Assembly: GCA_016930715.1 (NCBI GenBank)
Contig: JAFGGC010000001.1
Span: forward strand, 124,001 to 188,000
Direction: 5' to 3'
Source: Endomicrobiales bacterium
Lineage (GTDB): Bacteria > Elusimicrobiota > Endomicrobiia > Endomicrobiales > JAFGGC01
Length of the DNA stretch: 64,000 bases
Shown here: piece by piece, positions 41,206 to 49,308 of the stretch
Position numbering within the stretch: the stretch's first letter is position 1
How the letters are laid out: every line of letters starts with the position of its first letter
Position numbers and translations under genes: made by a program
The notes under the pieces: model-generated
Told to the model about the DNA's origin: nothing
The model's input: the letters and a program-made list of their open reading frames with translations, nothing else
Database searches by the model: none

Positions 41206-44200
41206 TCACGTTTGTTTTCCCGGCACGTACTCGGCCAGCTTTTTTATGAACTCCCCGACAAAAAGCGGCGGAGAACAGTCCATACCGCTTTTTTTTAGCT
41301 TGATGCCGTAAGCTTCGCCTCTTATGAACTCTATCAGCCCCGAAAAATCCCGCGCCAGCGCCAGTATGCTGTCTTGAGTGAAACAAATATCCTTCGGGAA
41401 AAAAAGCGTTACGAACGATCCCTCCTCTATTATGCTTTTTATCCCCAGTTTTTCGGCCAGAAGGCGAAGTTCCGTGAGCTTGAAGAGGTTCCCGGCGGGC
41501 TCCGGCAGAGAGCCGAACCTGTCGGCAAGTTCGCTCTTCACGCTCTCTATATTTTCAGCGGTCTCCGCCGAGGCGATCCTGCGGTAGAACATTATCCTCA
41601 GGTCCTCCTGCTCAACATAATCCGGCGGGAGGTGCGCGGCAAGTTTGAAGTCGATGACGGTCTTCGCCTTCTTCTCCTCCTGCTTGCCGGGCCTTGCGCC
41701 TTTGAGGTTCTTTGAAACCTCGTCTATCAGCCGAGAATAAAGCTCAAAACCTATGTCCCTGACAAAACCGTGCTGGCGCCCGGAAAGTATGTTGCCCGCT
41801 CCCCTTATTTCCAGATCCCTCAAGGCCAGCCTGAACCCCGACCCAAGTTCCGAAAACTCCTGAAGGGCCTTGAGGCGCTTTGTTGACTCGTCGTTCAGGA
41901 ATTCCGGAGTGTAAAAAAGGTAACAGTACGCCTTCTGTTTCTCCCTGCCTATCCTGCCTCTCAGCTGATAGAGCTGGGCAAGGCCGAAATTCTCGGCTTC
42001 TTCGACGACCATGGTGTTGGCGCTCGGTATGTCAAGGCCGGATTCGATTATGGTCGTCGCGACCAGGACATCCGTCTTACCGTGCATGAAGTCCCACATG
42101 TTCTTTTCTATTTCGCCGGCCGGCATCTGACCGTGGACCACGGCGACTTTCGCGTCGGGCACGAGTTTCGAAATGTAGGCCGCGCGCGAAAAAATGGTTT
42201 CGACCCTGTTGTGCACGTAAAATACCTGACCGCCCCGGGCAAGCTCCGCCTCCAATATCCGTTTCACAGTTTTTTCGTCGTAAGGCCCGAGGTGCGTTTC
42301 GATGGGCAGGCGGCCGTACGGCGGGGTCTCTATCACGGAGAGGTCCCTTAAATTCGAAAGAGCCATTGAGAGCGTCCGCGGTATCGGGGTGGCGGATAAA
42401 AGAAGCACGTCAACGTTCTTTTTAAGCTGCTTGATTTTTTCTTTCTGTTTGACACCGAACCGGTGTTCCTCGTCTATTATCAAAAGCCCGAGGTCCTTGA
42501 AGGCAACGTCCTTCTGCAGAAGCCTGTGCGTGCCTATTACCACGTCAACGGTGCCGGCGGAAAGCCCCTCGATAACCTGCTTCTGTTCCTTTTTCGACTG
42601 GAACCTCGACAGCATCGCGACCCTGACGGGAAAAGGCGACAGGCGGTTCGAAAAAGTGTTCCAGTGCTGCTCCGCAAGGACCGTCGTGGGCACGAGAACC
42701 GCCGCTTGTTTCGAGTCCTGCACGGCCTTGAAAGCCGCCCGGACTGCCACCTCGGTTTTCCCGAAACCCACGTCGCCGCAGACAAGCCGCTCCATGGGGC
42801 TGGAAGACATCAGCCCTTCCTTGACCTCGGCTATGGCGCGTGACTGGTCATCCGTTTCCTCGTAGGGGAAGGAATCTGAAAGTTCTTTCTCCCAGTTGTT
42901 ATCCTGGCCGAACGCGTGCCCTTGAGCGCTATTTCTCGCGGCGTATAGCCTGAGGAGCTCTGCGGCCATGTCCTGGGCGCCCTTTTTAGCACGCTGTTTG
43001 GCCCTTTCCCACGCGGCGGTGTCGAGGGAATAGAGTTTCGGCTTGTGGCCTTCTATTCCCACGTATTTCTGGACTATCCTGAAATCGTCCACGGGAACGT
43101 AGAGCTTGTCGCCGCCCTTGTACATTAGATGCAGGTACTCGTTTTCCTGTTCCCCTCTGGCTATCTTTTTAAGGCCGAGATATTTGCCTATCCCGTACTT
43201 TTCGTGAACGACGTAGTCGCCGGAGTTTATCTCCCACAACCCTTCAAGCCGCCTCCCGGCCTTGAACTTCGGGAAACTAACCGGCCTCTTTTTATAAAGC
43301 ACCTGCGCCGAAGAGAATACGGCAAGCTTCCTCTTTGAAGACGCGAAACCTTCAGATAACGGGCCTATCATTATCTCGGGCGCTTGCCCCTTGAAAGAGT
43401 TCTCCTCGAGTATTTCCTCGATGCGCTCTTTTTCCCCGTTGTTCTGGGCGAAAACAACAGTCTTATAGCCGTCCTTGCCGTACTTTTCAAGCTCGGAAGC
43501 AAAAAGCCTGAAATTGCCCCCGATCAAGCCGAATGACACGAAATTTCCGTCTTCCGACGCCGAGGGCCCACGGAACTTTTCGAAATCCGGCTCCAAGCCC
43601 CGGGAGGAAAAATTCAGGACCACGGTCTCTTTGCCGAGAAAGTCAAGAAGCGCGCCTTCTTCGCCTTCCTTCGCGGGTATGAGAACGAAAGAACTCACAA
43701 GCTCCCCGGAACGCTGCGTGCCTATTTCAAAATTCTTTATGGATTCGACGTTGTTGAGAGCGAAAACCAGGCGCAGAGGCCCGACCCTGTCCGGCGGCCA
43801 GATATCTATTACTTCGCCCCTCCTTGAAAACTGCCCCCTGTCCTCCACGAAATCGACCCTCGTATATCCGAACTCCGCGAGCTTGCCTATCAGCTCCTCA
43901 AACCTGAGCTCGCTTCCTAGCGATATCGCGACCCTTTTTGACGCGAATGTCCCCCGCAGGTACGTCCTTTTTAAAACCGCTTCATTGGAGGCGGCAACCA
44001 CGCCGGCTGTATTTCCTAGGAGCGAATTAATGCTTGAGATTCTCGCGAACTGGTCCGATAACGGGTATTCATAGACCGGAGGAGAACCGAAAAACACGCC
44101 CAGCGCGGCCAGGTTGTCGCGCCAGAGCCGGATGTCGTCATCTTCAACGACGCAGAGAACTAACCCGTTTTCCGGTCTTGCCTCAAGCGCGAAGAAAGCA

Positions 44201-44244
44201 CCCGCCCCGCAAGAAAGAGACTGATAGCCGCTTTTTGTCGTCAT
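41206..44244 (-). CDS. mfd: Transcription-repair coupling factor
   Basis: The 1012-residue Mfd removes stalled RNA polymerase and recruits UvrA. It has a UvrB-like N-terminal part, then the polymerase-interacting domain (NSGDYVVHEKYGIGKYLGL). The RecG-like motor follows, with Walker A GDVGFGKTEVA, IIDEEHRFGV, ATPIPRTL and QLRGRIGREKQKAYCYLFY. A TRCF C-terminal domain closes it. It is about 130 residues shorter than E. coli Mfd, with the loss in the N-terminal half. Its ATG follows the DUF3795 stop with no gap, so it is translationally coupled. Confidence 0.96.
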   Translation of the reverse strand: MTTKSGYQSLSCGAGAFFALEARPENGLVLCVVEDDDIRLWRDNLAALGVFFGSPPVYEYPLSDQFARISSINSLLGNTAGVVAASNEAVLKRTYLRGTFASKRVAISLGSELRFEELIGKLAEFGYTRVDFVEDRGQFSRRGEVIDIWPPDRVGPLRLVFALNNVESIKNFEIGTQRSGELVSSFVLIPAKEGEEGALLDFLGKETVVLNFSSRGLEPDFEKFRGPSASEDGNFVSFGLIGGNFRLFASELEKYGKDGYKTVVFAQNNGEKERIEEILEENSFKGQAPEIMIGPLSEGFASSKRKLAVFSSAQVLYKKRPVSFPKFKAGRRLEGLWEINSGDYVVHEKYGIGKYLGLKKIARGEQENEYLHLMYKGGDKLYVPVDDFRIVQKYVGIEGHKPKLYSLDTAAWERAKQRAKKGAQDMAAELLRLYAARNSAQGHAFGQDNNWEKELSDSFPYEETDDQSRAIAEVKEGLMSSSPMERLVCGDVGFGKTEVAVRAAFKAVQDSKQAAVLVPTTVLAEQHWNTFSNRLSPFPVRVAMLSRFQSKKEQKQVIEGLSAGTVDVVIGTHRLLQKDVAFKDLGLLIIDEEHRFGVKQKEKIKQLKKNVDVLLLSATPIPRTLSMALSNLRDLSVIETPPYGRLPIETHLGPYDEKTVKRILEAELARGGQVFYVHNRVETIFSRAAYISKLVPDAKVAVVHGQMPAGEIEKNMWDFMHGKTDVLVATTIIESGLDIPSANTMVVEEAENFGLAQLYQLRGRIGREKQKAYCYLFYTPEFLNDESTKRLKALQEFSELGSGFRLALRDLEIRGAGNILSGRQHGFVRDIGFELYSRLIDEVSKNLKGARPGKQEEKKAKTVIDFKLAAHLPPDYVEQEDLRIMFYRRIASAETAENIESVKSELADRFGSLPEPAGNLFKLTELRLLAEKLGIKSIIEEGSFVTLFFPKDICFTQDSILALARDFSGLIEFIRGEAYGIKLKKSGMDCSPPLFVGEFIKKLAEYVPGKQT

Positions 44245-44565
44245 TTATTTTTTCGCTGTTTTTTTGGATACGAAACGCGCCATTCCCTCGGCGCGAATGC
44301 GTTCTAGGTTGCCTATGCGGTTTGATTTGGTGAAAAATCCGATTATTTTGCTGATGATGTTGTTAAGATTCCCGCAGTCATTCAGGTCTTTAAAATCACC
44401 GCAGTCGGCGCAGGTGGCAAGTTTCTTCTTTTCTGAACAGCGTTTTATCGGGCAGTTCCTGAACATCTGCGTTCCGCTCAGGCACCCCCCGCATTTTCCC
44501 CCGGTGAACGCGCCGCAGGACGTGCACACGAGCCCGCATCTTGCCACAATGACGCCGTCCGACAT
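44245..44565 (-). CDS. DUF3795 cysteine-rich protein
   Basis: The 106-residue protein begins at ATG 44565 with GGAGGG upstream. The track's longer start has no support. It reads VARCGLVCTSCGAFTGGKCGGCLSG...CPIKRCSEKKKLATCADCGDF, the closely spaced cysteines of the DUF3795 family, which probably bind metal. The function is unknown. It abuts mfd and lies 40 nt after the kinase gene. Confidence 0.85.
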   Translation of the reverse strand: MSDGVIVARCGLVCTSCGAFTGGKCGGCLSGTQMFRNCPIKRCSEKKKLATCADCGDFKDLNDCGNLNNIISKIIGFFTKSNRIGNLERIRAEGMARFVSKKTAKK

Positions 44566-44605
44566 ATATCCCTCCTGTAACTGAATGCTGGGGAACCGGT
44601 TCCCG

Positions 44606-45508
44606 CTACTTTTTATGCGCTTGAGAGTGGCCGTTGAGTTCGCGCCACAATTCCAGCGCCCCGATCGTCCGGGAATCGGCGTGCCTTCTGAGGGCTTTTT
44701 CCAGCGCGTGCTTGTACGGAGACGGAAGATACATTGCAAGCTCCCTGGGCCTGCCTTCAATAATCTCTTCCCTGGAAAAATGCAGTTCCTTGGACAACCC
44801 GACCTGAAGTAACAGAAGCGCCGACTGGTAAATGTCCATCCTGTGGTCGATCGGCCCGAACTCCGAAGGCATCAGTACCTCGGGCGGGACCATCCACTGG
44901 TTCAGGGTGTTCTTGGCGTCAACCTGAGAAAAAACCTTAGCCACGCCGAAATCACCGAGCTTGCATTGAACGGCTTTCTTCTCGGCGAGATTTATCTCGT
45001 TGTTCGGGAACATAACGAACACGTTGCCGGGGTGTATGTCCTGGTGGACGTAGCGGTGAAGGTGCATGAAATACACCGCCTGCAGAAGGCACCTTGCGAT
45101 GGGCATTATCCACATCGGGCCTTCAAAATCGCGTTCCGAGAACAGGTTCCTCACCGGGCAGTAACAGCGTTCGGTGATTATGTAGAACGTATCCCTGTAC
45201 TCGAAAGCGTCGTATATATGCGTGATGTACGGGTTGCGCAACTGCAATAATTTCGCGAATTCATAGTCGGCGGCCTCTTTGACGTTCTCGTAGGTATCTA
45301 TGGGCTTGAGCACCTTCACGGCAAGGTCGTTGTCCCAGGTGTCCTTGCAGGCGTAAACGATGCCGAAGCTTCCTTCGCCTATGAAATCGCCCATCACGTA
45401 GCTGTTGCCCGTTGCCTTGCTGGTTATCGTTTCCCCGGGCTGGGGCGTGACGAATTTCCGGTGCAGTTCTGTTTCGGAGGGTTTTTTCCCGCCTGGAGTT
45501 TTCGGCAT
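44606..45508 (-). CDS. Hanks-type serine/threonine protein kinase
   Basis: The 300-residue protein is a single soluble kinase domain with no membrane or PASTA segments. It shows the glycine loop GEGSFGIVYA, lysine in LAVKVLK, catalytic loop HQDIHPGNVF (HQD in place of the usual HRD) and metal-binding LGDFGVAK. MVPPEVLMPSE resembles the APE region. With Arg replaced, activation-loop control may differ, as in non-RD kinases. It would phosphorylate proteins in the cytoplasm, with unknown targets. It is followed by DUF3795 and mfd, and driven by the promoter at 45578-45606. Confidence 0.92.
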   Translation of the reverse strand: MPKTPGGKKPSETELHRKFVTPQPGETITSKATGNSYVMGDFIGEGSFGIVYACKDTWDNDLAVKVLKPIDTYENVKEAADYEFAKLLQLRNPYITHIYDAFEYRDTFYIITERCYCPVRNLFSERDFEGPMWIMPIARCLLQAVYFMHLHRYVHQDIHPGNVFVMFPNNEINLAEKKAVQCKLGDFGVAKVFSQVDAKNTLNQWMVPPEVLMPSEFGPIDHRMDIYQSALLLLQVGLSKELHFSREEIIEGRPRELAMYLPSPYKHALEKALRRHADSRTIGALELWRELNGHSQAHKK

Positions 45509-45577
45509 ATGTCACTCGTTTTTTATGCGCTCTGCCCGTGCGTGCGCGCAGGCAATACCTCTTCAATAATCAACAAT

Positions 45578-45606
45578 ATTTTACTTCTTTTTTTGACACC
45601 GGTCAA
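45578..45606 (-). promoter_or_regulatory. Promoter of the kinase-DUF3795-mfd unit
   Basis: On the minus strand TTGACC (45601-45606) and TAAAAT (45578-45583) are 17 nt apart, about 65 nt upstream of the kinase ATG. Confidence 0.6.
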
Positions 45607-45675
45607 GGAAAACGGTCCCAAATGAGGCCCGTGCCGTGACTAATACAGCGCGTGGACGCAGGGGATCCGGATTTA

Positions 45676-46005
45676 TCAATAGTGGGAAAGCTGCTGGGCG
45701 AGTTTAAACAGAAAAGGCGCCTGGCCGGGCATGAATTTCACGCCGTAGGACGTGGCGTCCGCATTTTTACGGGAGTATACTACTCTAGTCATAAGGTCAA
45801 ATTCCCAGCCGTTGGGAGTGTTGAAATTCAAGAGAATCCTTTTTCCTATCTCGATGTCGTGAGACGCGATGACGCACAGCCCGCCTTCGCTCCAGTTGGC
45901 GATATAACCCTTGCCGACCATCGTCCTTTCCTCGCCGGAAAAGATCCTGACCGTGCTTACGAACGGTTTCCTCTGAAGCCTGCGTTTTTCCTGATAAATC
46001 AGCAT
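45676..46005 (-). CDS. PilZ-domain protein
   Basis: The 109-residue protein has the c-di-GMP-binding PilZ fold: EKRRLQRKPFVSTVRIFSG (RxxxR-type motif) followed by GYIANWSEGGLCVIAS (the D/NxSxxG element). I start at ATG 46005. The track start TTG at 46083 is itself the -35 box of a promoter, so it cannot be the start codon. It should sense c-di-GMP, possibly made by the PAS-GGDEF protein at 27032, and might control pili or motility. Confidence 0.85.
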   Translation of the reverse strand: MLIYQEKRRLQRKPFVSTVRIFSGEERTMVGKGYIANWSEGGLCVIASHDIEIGKRILLNFNTPNGWEFDLMTRVVYSRKNADATSYGVKFMPGQAPFLFKLAQQLSHY

Positions 46006-46054
46006 TTGAGTTTTTAGAATCCCCTGGTGGACCAGGAGTTTCGCCTCTGAAAAA

Positions 46055-46083
46055 ATGCTACCTCTTTGACACCCGAATGTCAA
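46055..46083 (-). promoter_or_regulatory. Promoter of the PilZ gene
   Basis: On the minus strand TTGACA (46078-46083) and TAGCAT (46055-46060) are 17 nt apart, placing the start near 46048. This settles the PilZ start codon as ATG 46005. Confidence 0.65.
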
Positions 46084-46097
46084 GCGCCGCCGCAGGC

Positions 46098-46134
46098 AAA
46101 AAAAGAGCTCCCGGAACGCCTGTCCCGGGAGCTC
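46098..46134 (-). terminator. Rho-independent terminator of ppdK
   Basis: On the minus strand GAGCTCCCGG (revcomp 46125-46134) pairs perfectly over 10 bp with CCGGGAGCTC, followed by T7. It lies 30 nt past the ppdK stop. Confidence 0.9.
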
Positions 46135-46163
46135 CTTCGGTCTTATATCAGGCGCTTTTTCGC

Positions 46164-48905
46164 CTATTTTTTCTTCGATTTACCTTTTAGCGCCGCCTGC
46201 GCCGCGGCAAGGCGCGCGATGGGCACCCTGAAAGGCGAACAGGAAACGTAGTTCATCCCTATGTTGTGGCAGAACTCGACAGAATCCGGGTCGCCGCCGT
46301 GCTCTCCGCATATGCCCACTTTGAGGTCTTTTCTCGTCTTTCTGCCGCGCTCTATGCCTACCTTCATCAGCTGACCCAAGCCTTCCTGGTCTATCGTCTG
46401 GAAGGGGTCTGCGGGCAGTATTTTCTTGCCGATGTAGTCCGGCAGGAAACCGCCTATGTCGTCGCGCGAGAACCCGAAGCTCATCTGCGTAAGGTCGTTG
46501 GTGCCAAAGCTGAAGAACTCTGCGGTCTCGGCCATTTTGTGGGCCATGAGCGCCGCTCTCGGTATCTCTATCATGGTGCCGTATGAGAAGGGTATCTTGA
46601 CCCCCAGCGCCTTCTGGACCTCAGCGTGGACCTTGTCCACTATCGCCTTCTGGTGGTTGAGTTCGTTGACCGCGCAGGTGACAGGTATCATTATCTCAGG
46701 CACGGCTTTCTTTCCGGCCTTTATCAGCTCGCCGGCGGCTTCAAGGATAGCGCGGACCTGCATTTCTGTGACCTCGGGGTAAGTTATGCCAAGGCGCACG
46801 CCGCGGTGTCCGAGCATCGGGTTGCTTTCTTTCAGGCCGTCGCCGCGCCTTTTCGCCTCTTCGACGCTTATGCCGAGCTCGCGCGCCATGTCGGCTATCT
46901 TGTCGTCTGAATGCGGGACGAACTCGTGGAGCGGCGGGTCAAGCAGCCTTATCGTGAGAGGATAACCTTTCAGAACTTCCATCGTGGACTTTATGTCGCT
47001 TTTTACGAAAACCGCGAGCTCTTTGAGCGCGGCCTTGCGTTCCTCAAGCGTCTTTGACATTATCATCTTCCTTAAAAGGAAGAGGGGCTTATCGGAATTC
47101 TCGCCGTAGAACATATGCTCGGTGCGGAAAAGGCCTATGCCCTCGGCCCCGAAATCTATGGCCTTCTGGGTGTCCTTCGGCGTGTCGGCGTTGGTGCGGA
47201 CCTTCATGGTGCGCGCCTTATCAACAAGCTTCATGAGCTCACCGTACGACTGATTTGATCCCATGACAGGGTCTATCAGCTGGAGTTTTCCGGTATACAC
47301 CAGGCCTTTGGTGCCGTTCAGGGTTATCCAGTCGCCTTCCTTTACAGTGACCCCGCTCTTGGTGGTAAAGCTTTTCTCGTCGTCGGCTATCTCGAGGCCC
47401 TCGCAACCTACTATGCAGCATTTGCCCCAGCCGCGCGCGACAAGCGCCGCGTGAGAGGTCATGCCGCCTTTTGAGGTCAGGATTGCCTGCGACTTGTGCA
47501 TGCCGTCGACGTCCTCGGGCGAGGTCTCCTCGCGGACAAGTATGACTTTCTCGCCTCTTTCGGCCCATTTCACGGCTTCTTGCGAGGTAAATACAACCCG
47601 GCCCAGCGCTCCGCCGGGGCCCGCCGGCAGACCCTTCGCTATCGGCTTGTTCCCGCCTTCAAGCTTTGGGTCTATCATAGGGAGCAGAAGCTCCACGAGC
47701 TGATGGGGCGGAACTCGAAGGACGGCGGTCCTGGCGTCGATGAGCTTTTCCTTGTACATGTCAACAGCCATCTTCACCGCGGCCGTGCCGTTGCGTTTGC
47801 CCACGCGGCACTGGAGCATGAAAAGCTTGCCTTTTTCTATGGTGAACTCTATGTCCTGCATATCCTTGTAGTGCTTCTCGAGGCGGCCCTGTATGCTGAA
47901 AAGCTGCTTATATATCTCGGGCATAGTCTTTTCAAGCGTCGGGAGGTTTCTTGACTGGTCGTTTGCCGAGTTGTCATTAATGGGGGCGGGTGTCCTGATG
48001 CCGGCGACCACGTCTTCGCCCTGGGCGTTGACGAGGTACTCGCCGTAGAAATGCGCGTCCCCGTTGCCGGGATTTCGGGTGAATGCCACGCCGGTGGCGC
48101 AGTCGTCGCCCATGTTGCCGAAAACCATCGTCTGGACGTTAACGGCGGTTCCCCATTCGTCCGGTATGCGCTCTATGCGGCGATACTCAATGGCGCGCTT
48201 GCCGTTCCAGGACATGAAAACCGCGCCTATGCCTCCCCAAAGCTGTTCCTGAGGGGTCTCCGGAAAGGGCTTGCCGAGCTCGGATTGGACCATGTCCTTG
48301 AAAACTTTAACAAGGCCCTTAAGGTCGTCGGCTGTGAGCTCGGTGTCGTTCTTGACGCCCTTCCCGTGCTTGAGCTCCTCCATCTTTTCATCCATCAGCT
48401 TTCTGATACCCTTGCCTCTGGCAGGTTCCCTGCCTTCGGCCTTTTCCATCACGACGTCGGCGTACATCATTACAAGCCTGCGGTACGCGTCGTAGGCAAA
48501 ACGCGGATTGTTGGTCTTTTCAATGAGCCCGTGAACCGTCTGTTCCGTGAGGCCGACGTTGAGCACGGTGTCCATCATCCCCGGCATCGACCTGCGGGCG
48601 CCGGAGCGGACCGACACTAGAAGCGGGTCCTTCGGGTCGCCGAACTTCTTGCCCATTATGGCCTCTATCTTTTTCATGGCCGCCGCAACCTCGGCTTTGA
48701 GTGTCGTGGGGTATTTCTTTTTGTTGGCGTAGTAGTGGGTACAAACCTCCGTGGTTATCGTGAAACCGGGCGGCACCGGAAGCCTCAGGTTCTTGTGTCC
48801 GGCCATCTCGGCGAGATTGGCGCCTTTTCCGCCCAGCAGGTTCTTCATGCTTTCGTTTCCGTCGGCTTTTCCGCCGCCGAAAAAGTAAACGTTCTTTTTT
48901 GGCAT
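46164..48905 (-). CDS. ppdK: Pyruvate, phosphate dikinase
   Basis: The 913-residue enzyme interconverts pyruvate, ATP and phosphate with PEP, AMP and pyrophosphate. The N-terminal ATP-grasp part starts YFFGGGKADGNESMKNLLGGKGANLAEMA. The phosphohistidine is in GGMTSHAALVARGWGKCC. The C-terminal PEP barrel has FFSFGTNDLTQMSFGFSRDD and catalytic-Cys CGEHGGDP. Length and motifs are typical of the AMP-type enzyme used for glycolysis or gluconeogenesis in anaerobes. GGAG precedes the ATG, and a strong terminator follows. Confidence 0.97.
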   Translation of the reverse strand: MPKKNVYFFGGGKADGNESMKNLLGGKGANLAEMAGHKNLRLPVPPGFTITTEVCTHYYANKKKYPTTLKAEVAAAMKKIEAIMGKKFGDPKDPLLVSVRSGARRSMPGMMDTVLNVGLTEQTVHGLIEKTNNPRFAYDAYRRLVMMYADVVMEKAEGREPARGKGIRKLMDEKMEELKHGKGVKNDTELTADDLKGLVKVFKDMVQSELGKPFPETPQEQLWGGIGAVFMSWNGKRAIEYRRIERIPDEWGTAVNVQTMVFGNMGDDCATGVAFTRNPGNGDAHFYGEYLVNAQGEDVVAGIRTPAPINDNSANDQSRNLPTLEKTMPEIYKQLFSIQGRLEKHYKDMQDIEFTIEKGKLFMLQCRVGKRNGTAAVKMAVDMYKEKLIDARTAVLRVPPHQLVELLLPMIDPKLEGGNKPIAKGLPAGPGGALGRVVFTSQEAVKWAERGEKVILVREETSPEDVDGMHKSQAILTSKGGMTSHAALVARGWGKCCIVGCEGLEIADDEKSFTTKSGVTVKEGDWITLNGTKGLVYTGKLQLIDPVMGSNQSYGELMKLVDKARTMKVRTNADTPKDTQKAIDFGAEGIGLFRTEHMFYGENSDKPLFLLRKMIMSKTLEERKAALKELAVFVKSDIKSTMEVLKGYPLTIRLLDPPLHEFVPHSDDKIADMARELGISVEEAKRRGDGLKESNPMLGHRGVRLGITYPEVTEMQVRAILEAAGELIKAGKKAVPEIMIPVTCAVNELNHQKAIVDKVHAEVQKALGVKIPFSYGTMIEIPRAALMAHKMAETAEFFSFGTNDLTQMSFGFSRDDIGGFLPDYIGKKILPADPFQTIDQEGLGQLMKVGIERGRKTRKDLKVGICGEHGGDPDSVEFCHNIGMNYVSCSPFRVPIARLAAAQAALKGKSKKK

Positions 48906-48932
48906 TTTACTGCTCCTTTCGATATTTACTTC

Positions 48933-49017
48933 GATTACACCGATTATAACTCGGATTGCACAGATACACCAACGTCTTTAATCAGTGTAATCTCTTTTTT
49001 TTATCTGTGTAATCAAA
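48933..49017. repeat. GATTACAC-type dispersed repeat upstream of ppdK
   Basis: On the minus strand several GATTACAC(T/A)GAT-like units occur with GATTAAAGACGTT, matching the spacer repeats at 6535 and 61546-61587. TATAAT (48943-48948) with TTGGTG 18 nt upstream (48967-48972) could make this repeat the ppdK promoter. Confidence 0.5.
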
Positions 49018-49039
49018 GGGTTTTTGTCTTCCAAAACCC

Positions 49040-49273
49040 TTATTTCTTGCAGTTGTTGTAGATTTCAGATTTTGCGAGGTTATCTATGGAAGGTTTGTAG
49101 ACCTTTTCCTTGTATTCCATCAGAATCCTGTATACCTCGTCCAGGGATTCCTTGACCACCATCCTGTTGTTTGTGTAAAGGTTTATAACCGTATCAGGCA
49201 CGGACTCTATGCTTTCAATGAGCTCTGCATTGACTATTATTTCCTGACCGTTGAGACGGTGAAGCCTTATCAT
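49040..49273 (-). CDS. flbD: FlbD-family flagellar protein
   Basis: The 77-residue protein starts at ATG 49273: MIRLHRLNGQEIIVNAELIESIESVPDTVINLYTNNRMVVKESLDEV, the hallmark of the FlbD family. In spirochaetes, Firmicutes and others flbD is next to motA/motB. Here motA is 14 kb away at the window edge and no other flagellar gene is beside flbD. The role is flagellar assembly or regulation, poorly defined. The track's longer start has no support. Confidence 0.85.
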   Translation of the reverse strand: MIRLHRLNGQEIIVNAELIESIESVPDTVINLYTNNRMVVKESLDEVYRILMEYKEKVYKPSIDNLAKSEIYNNCKK

Positions 49274-49308
49274 ACAAGATTTGATTTTACTATTTCGCCT
49301 GCTAAAAG

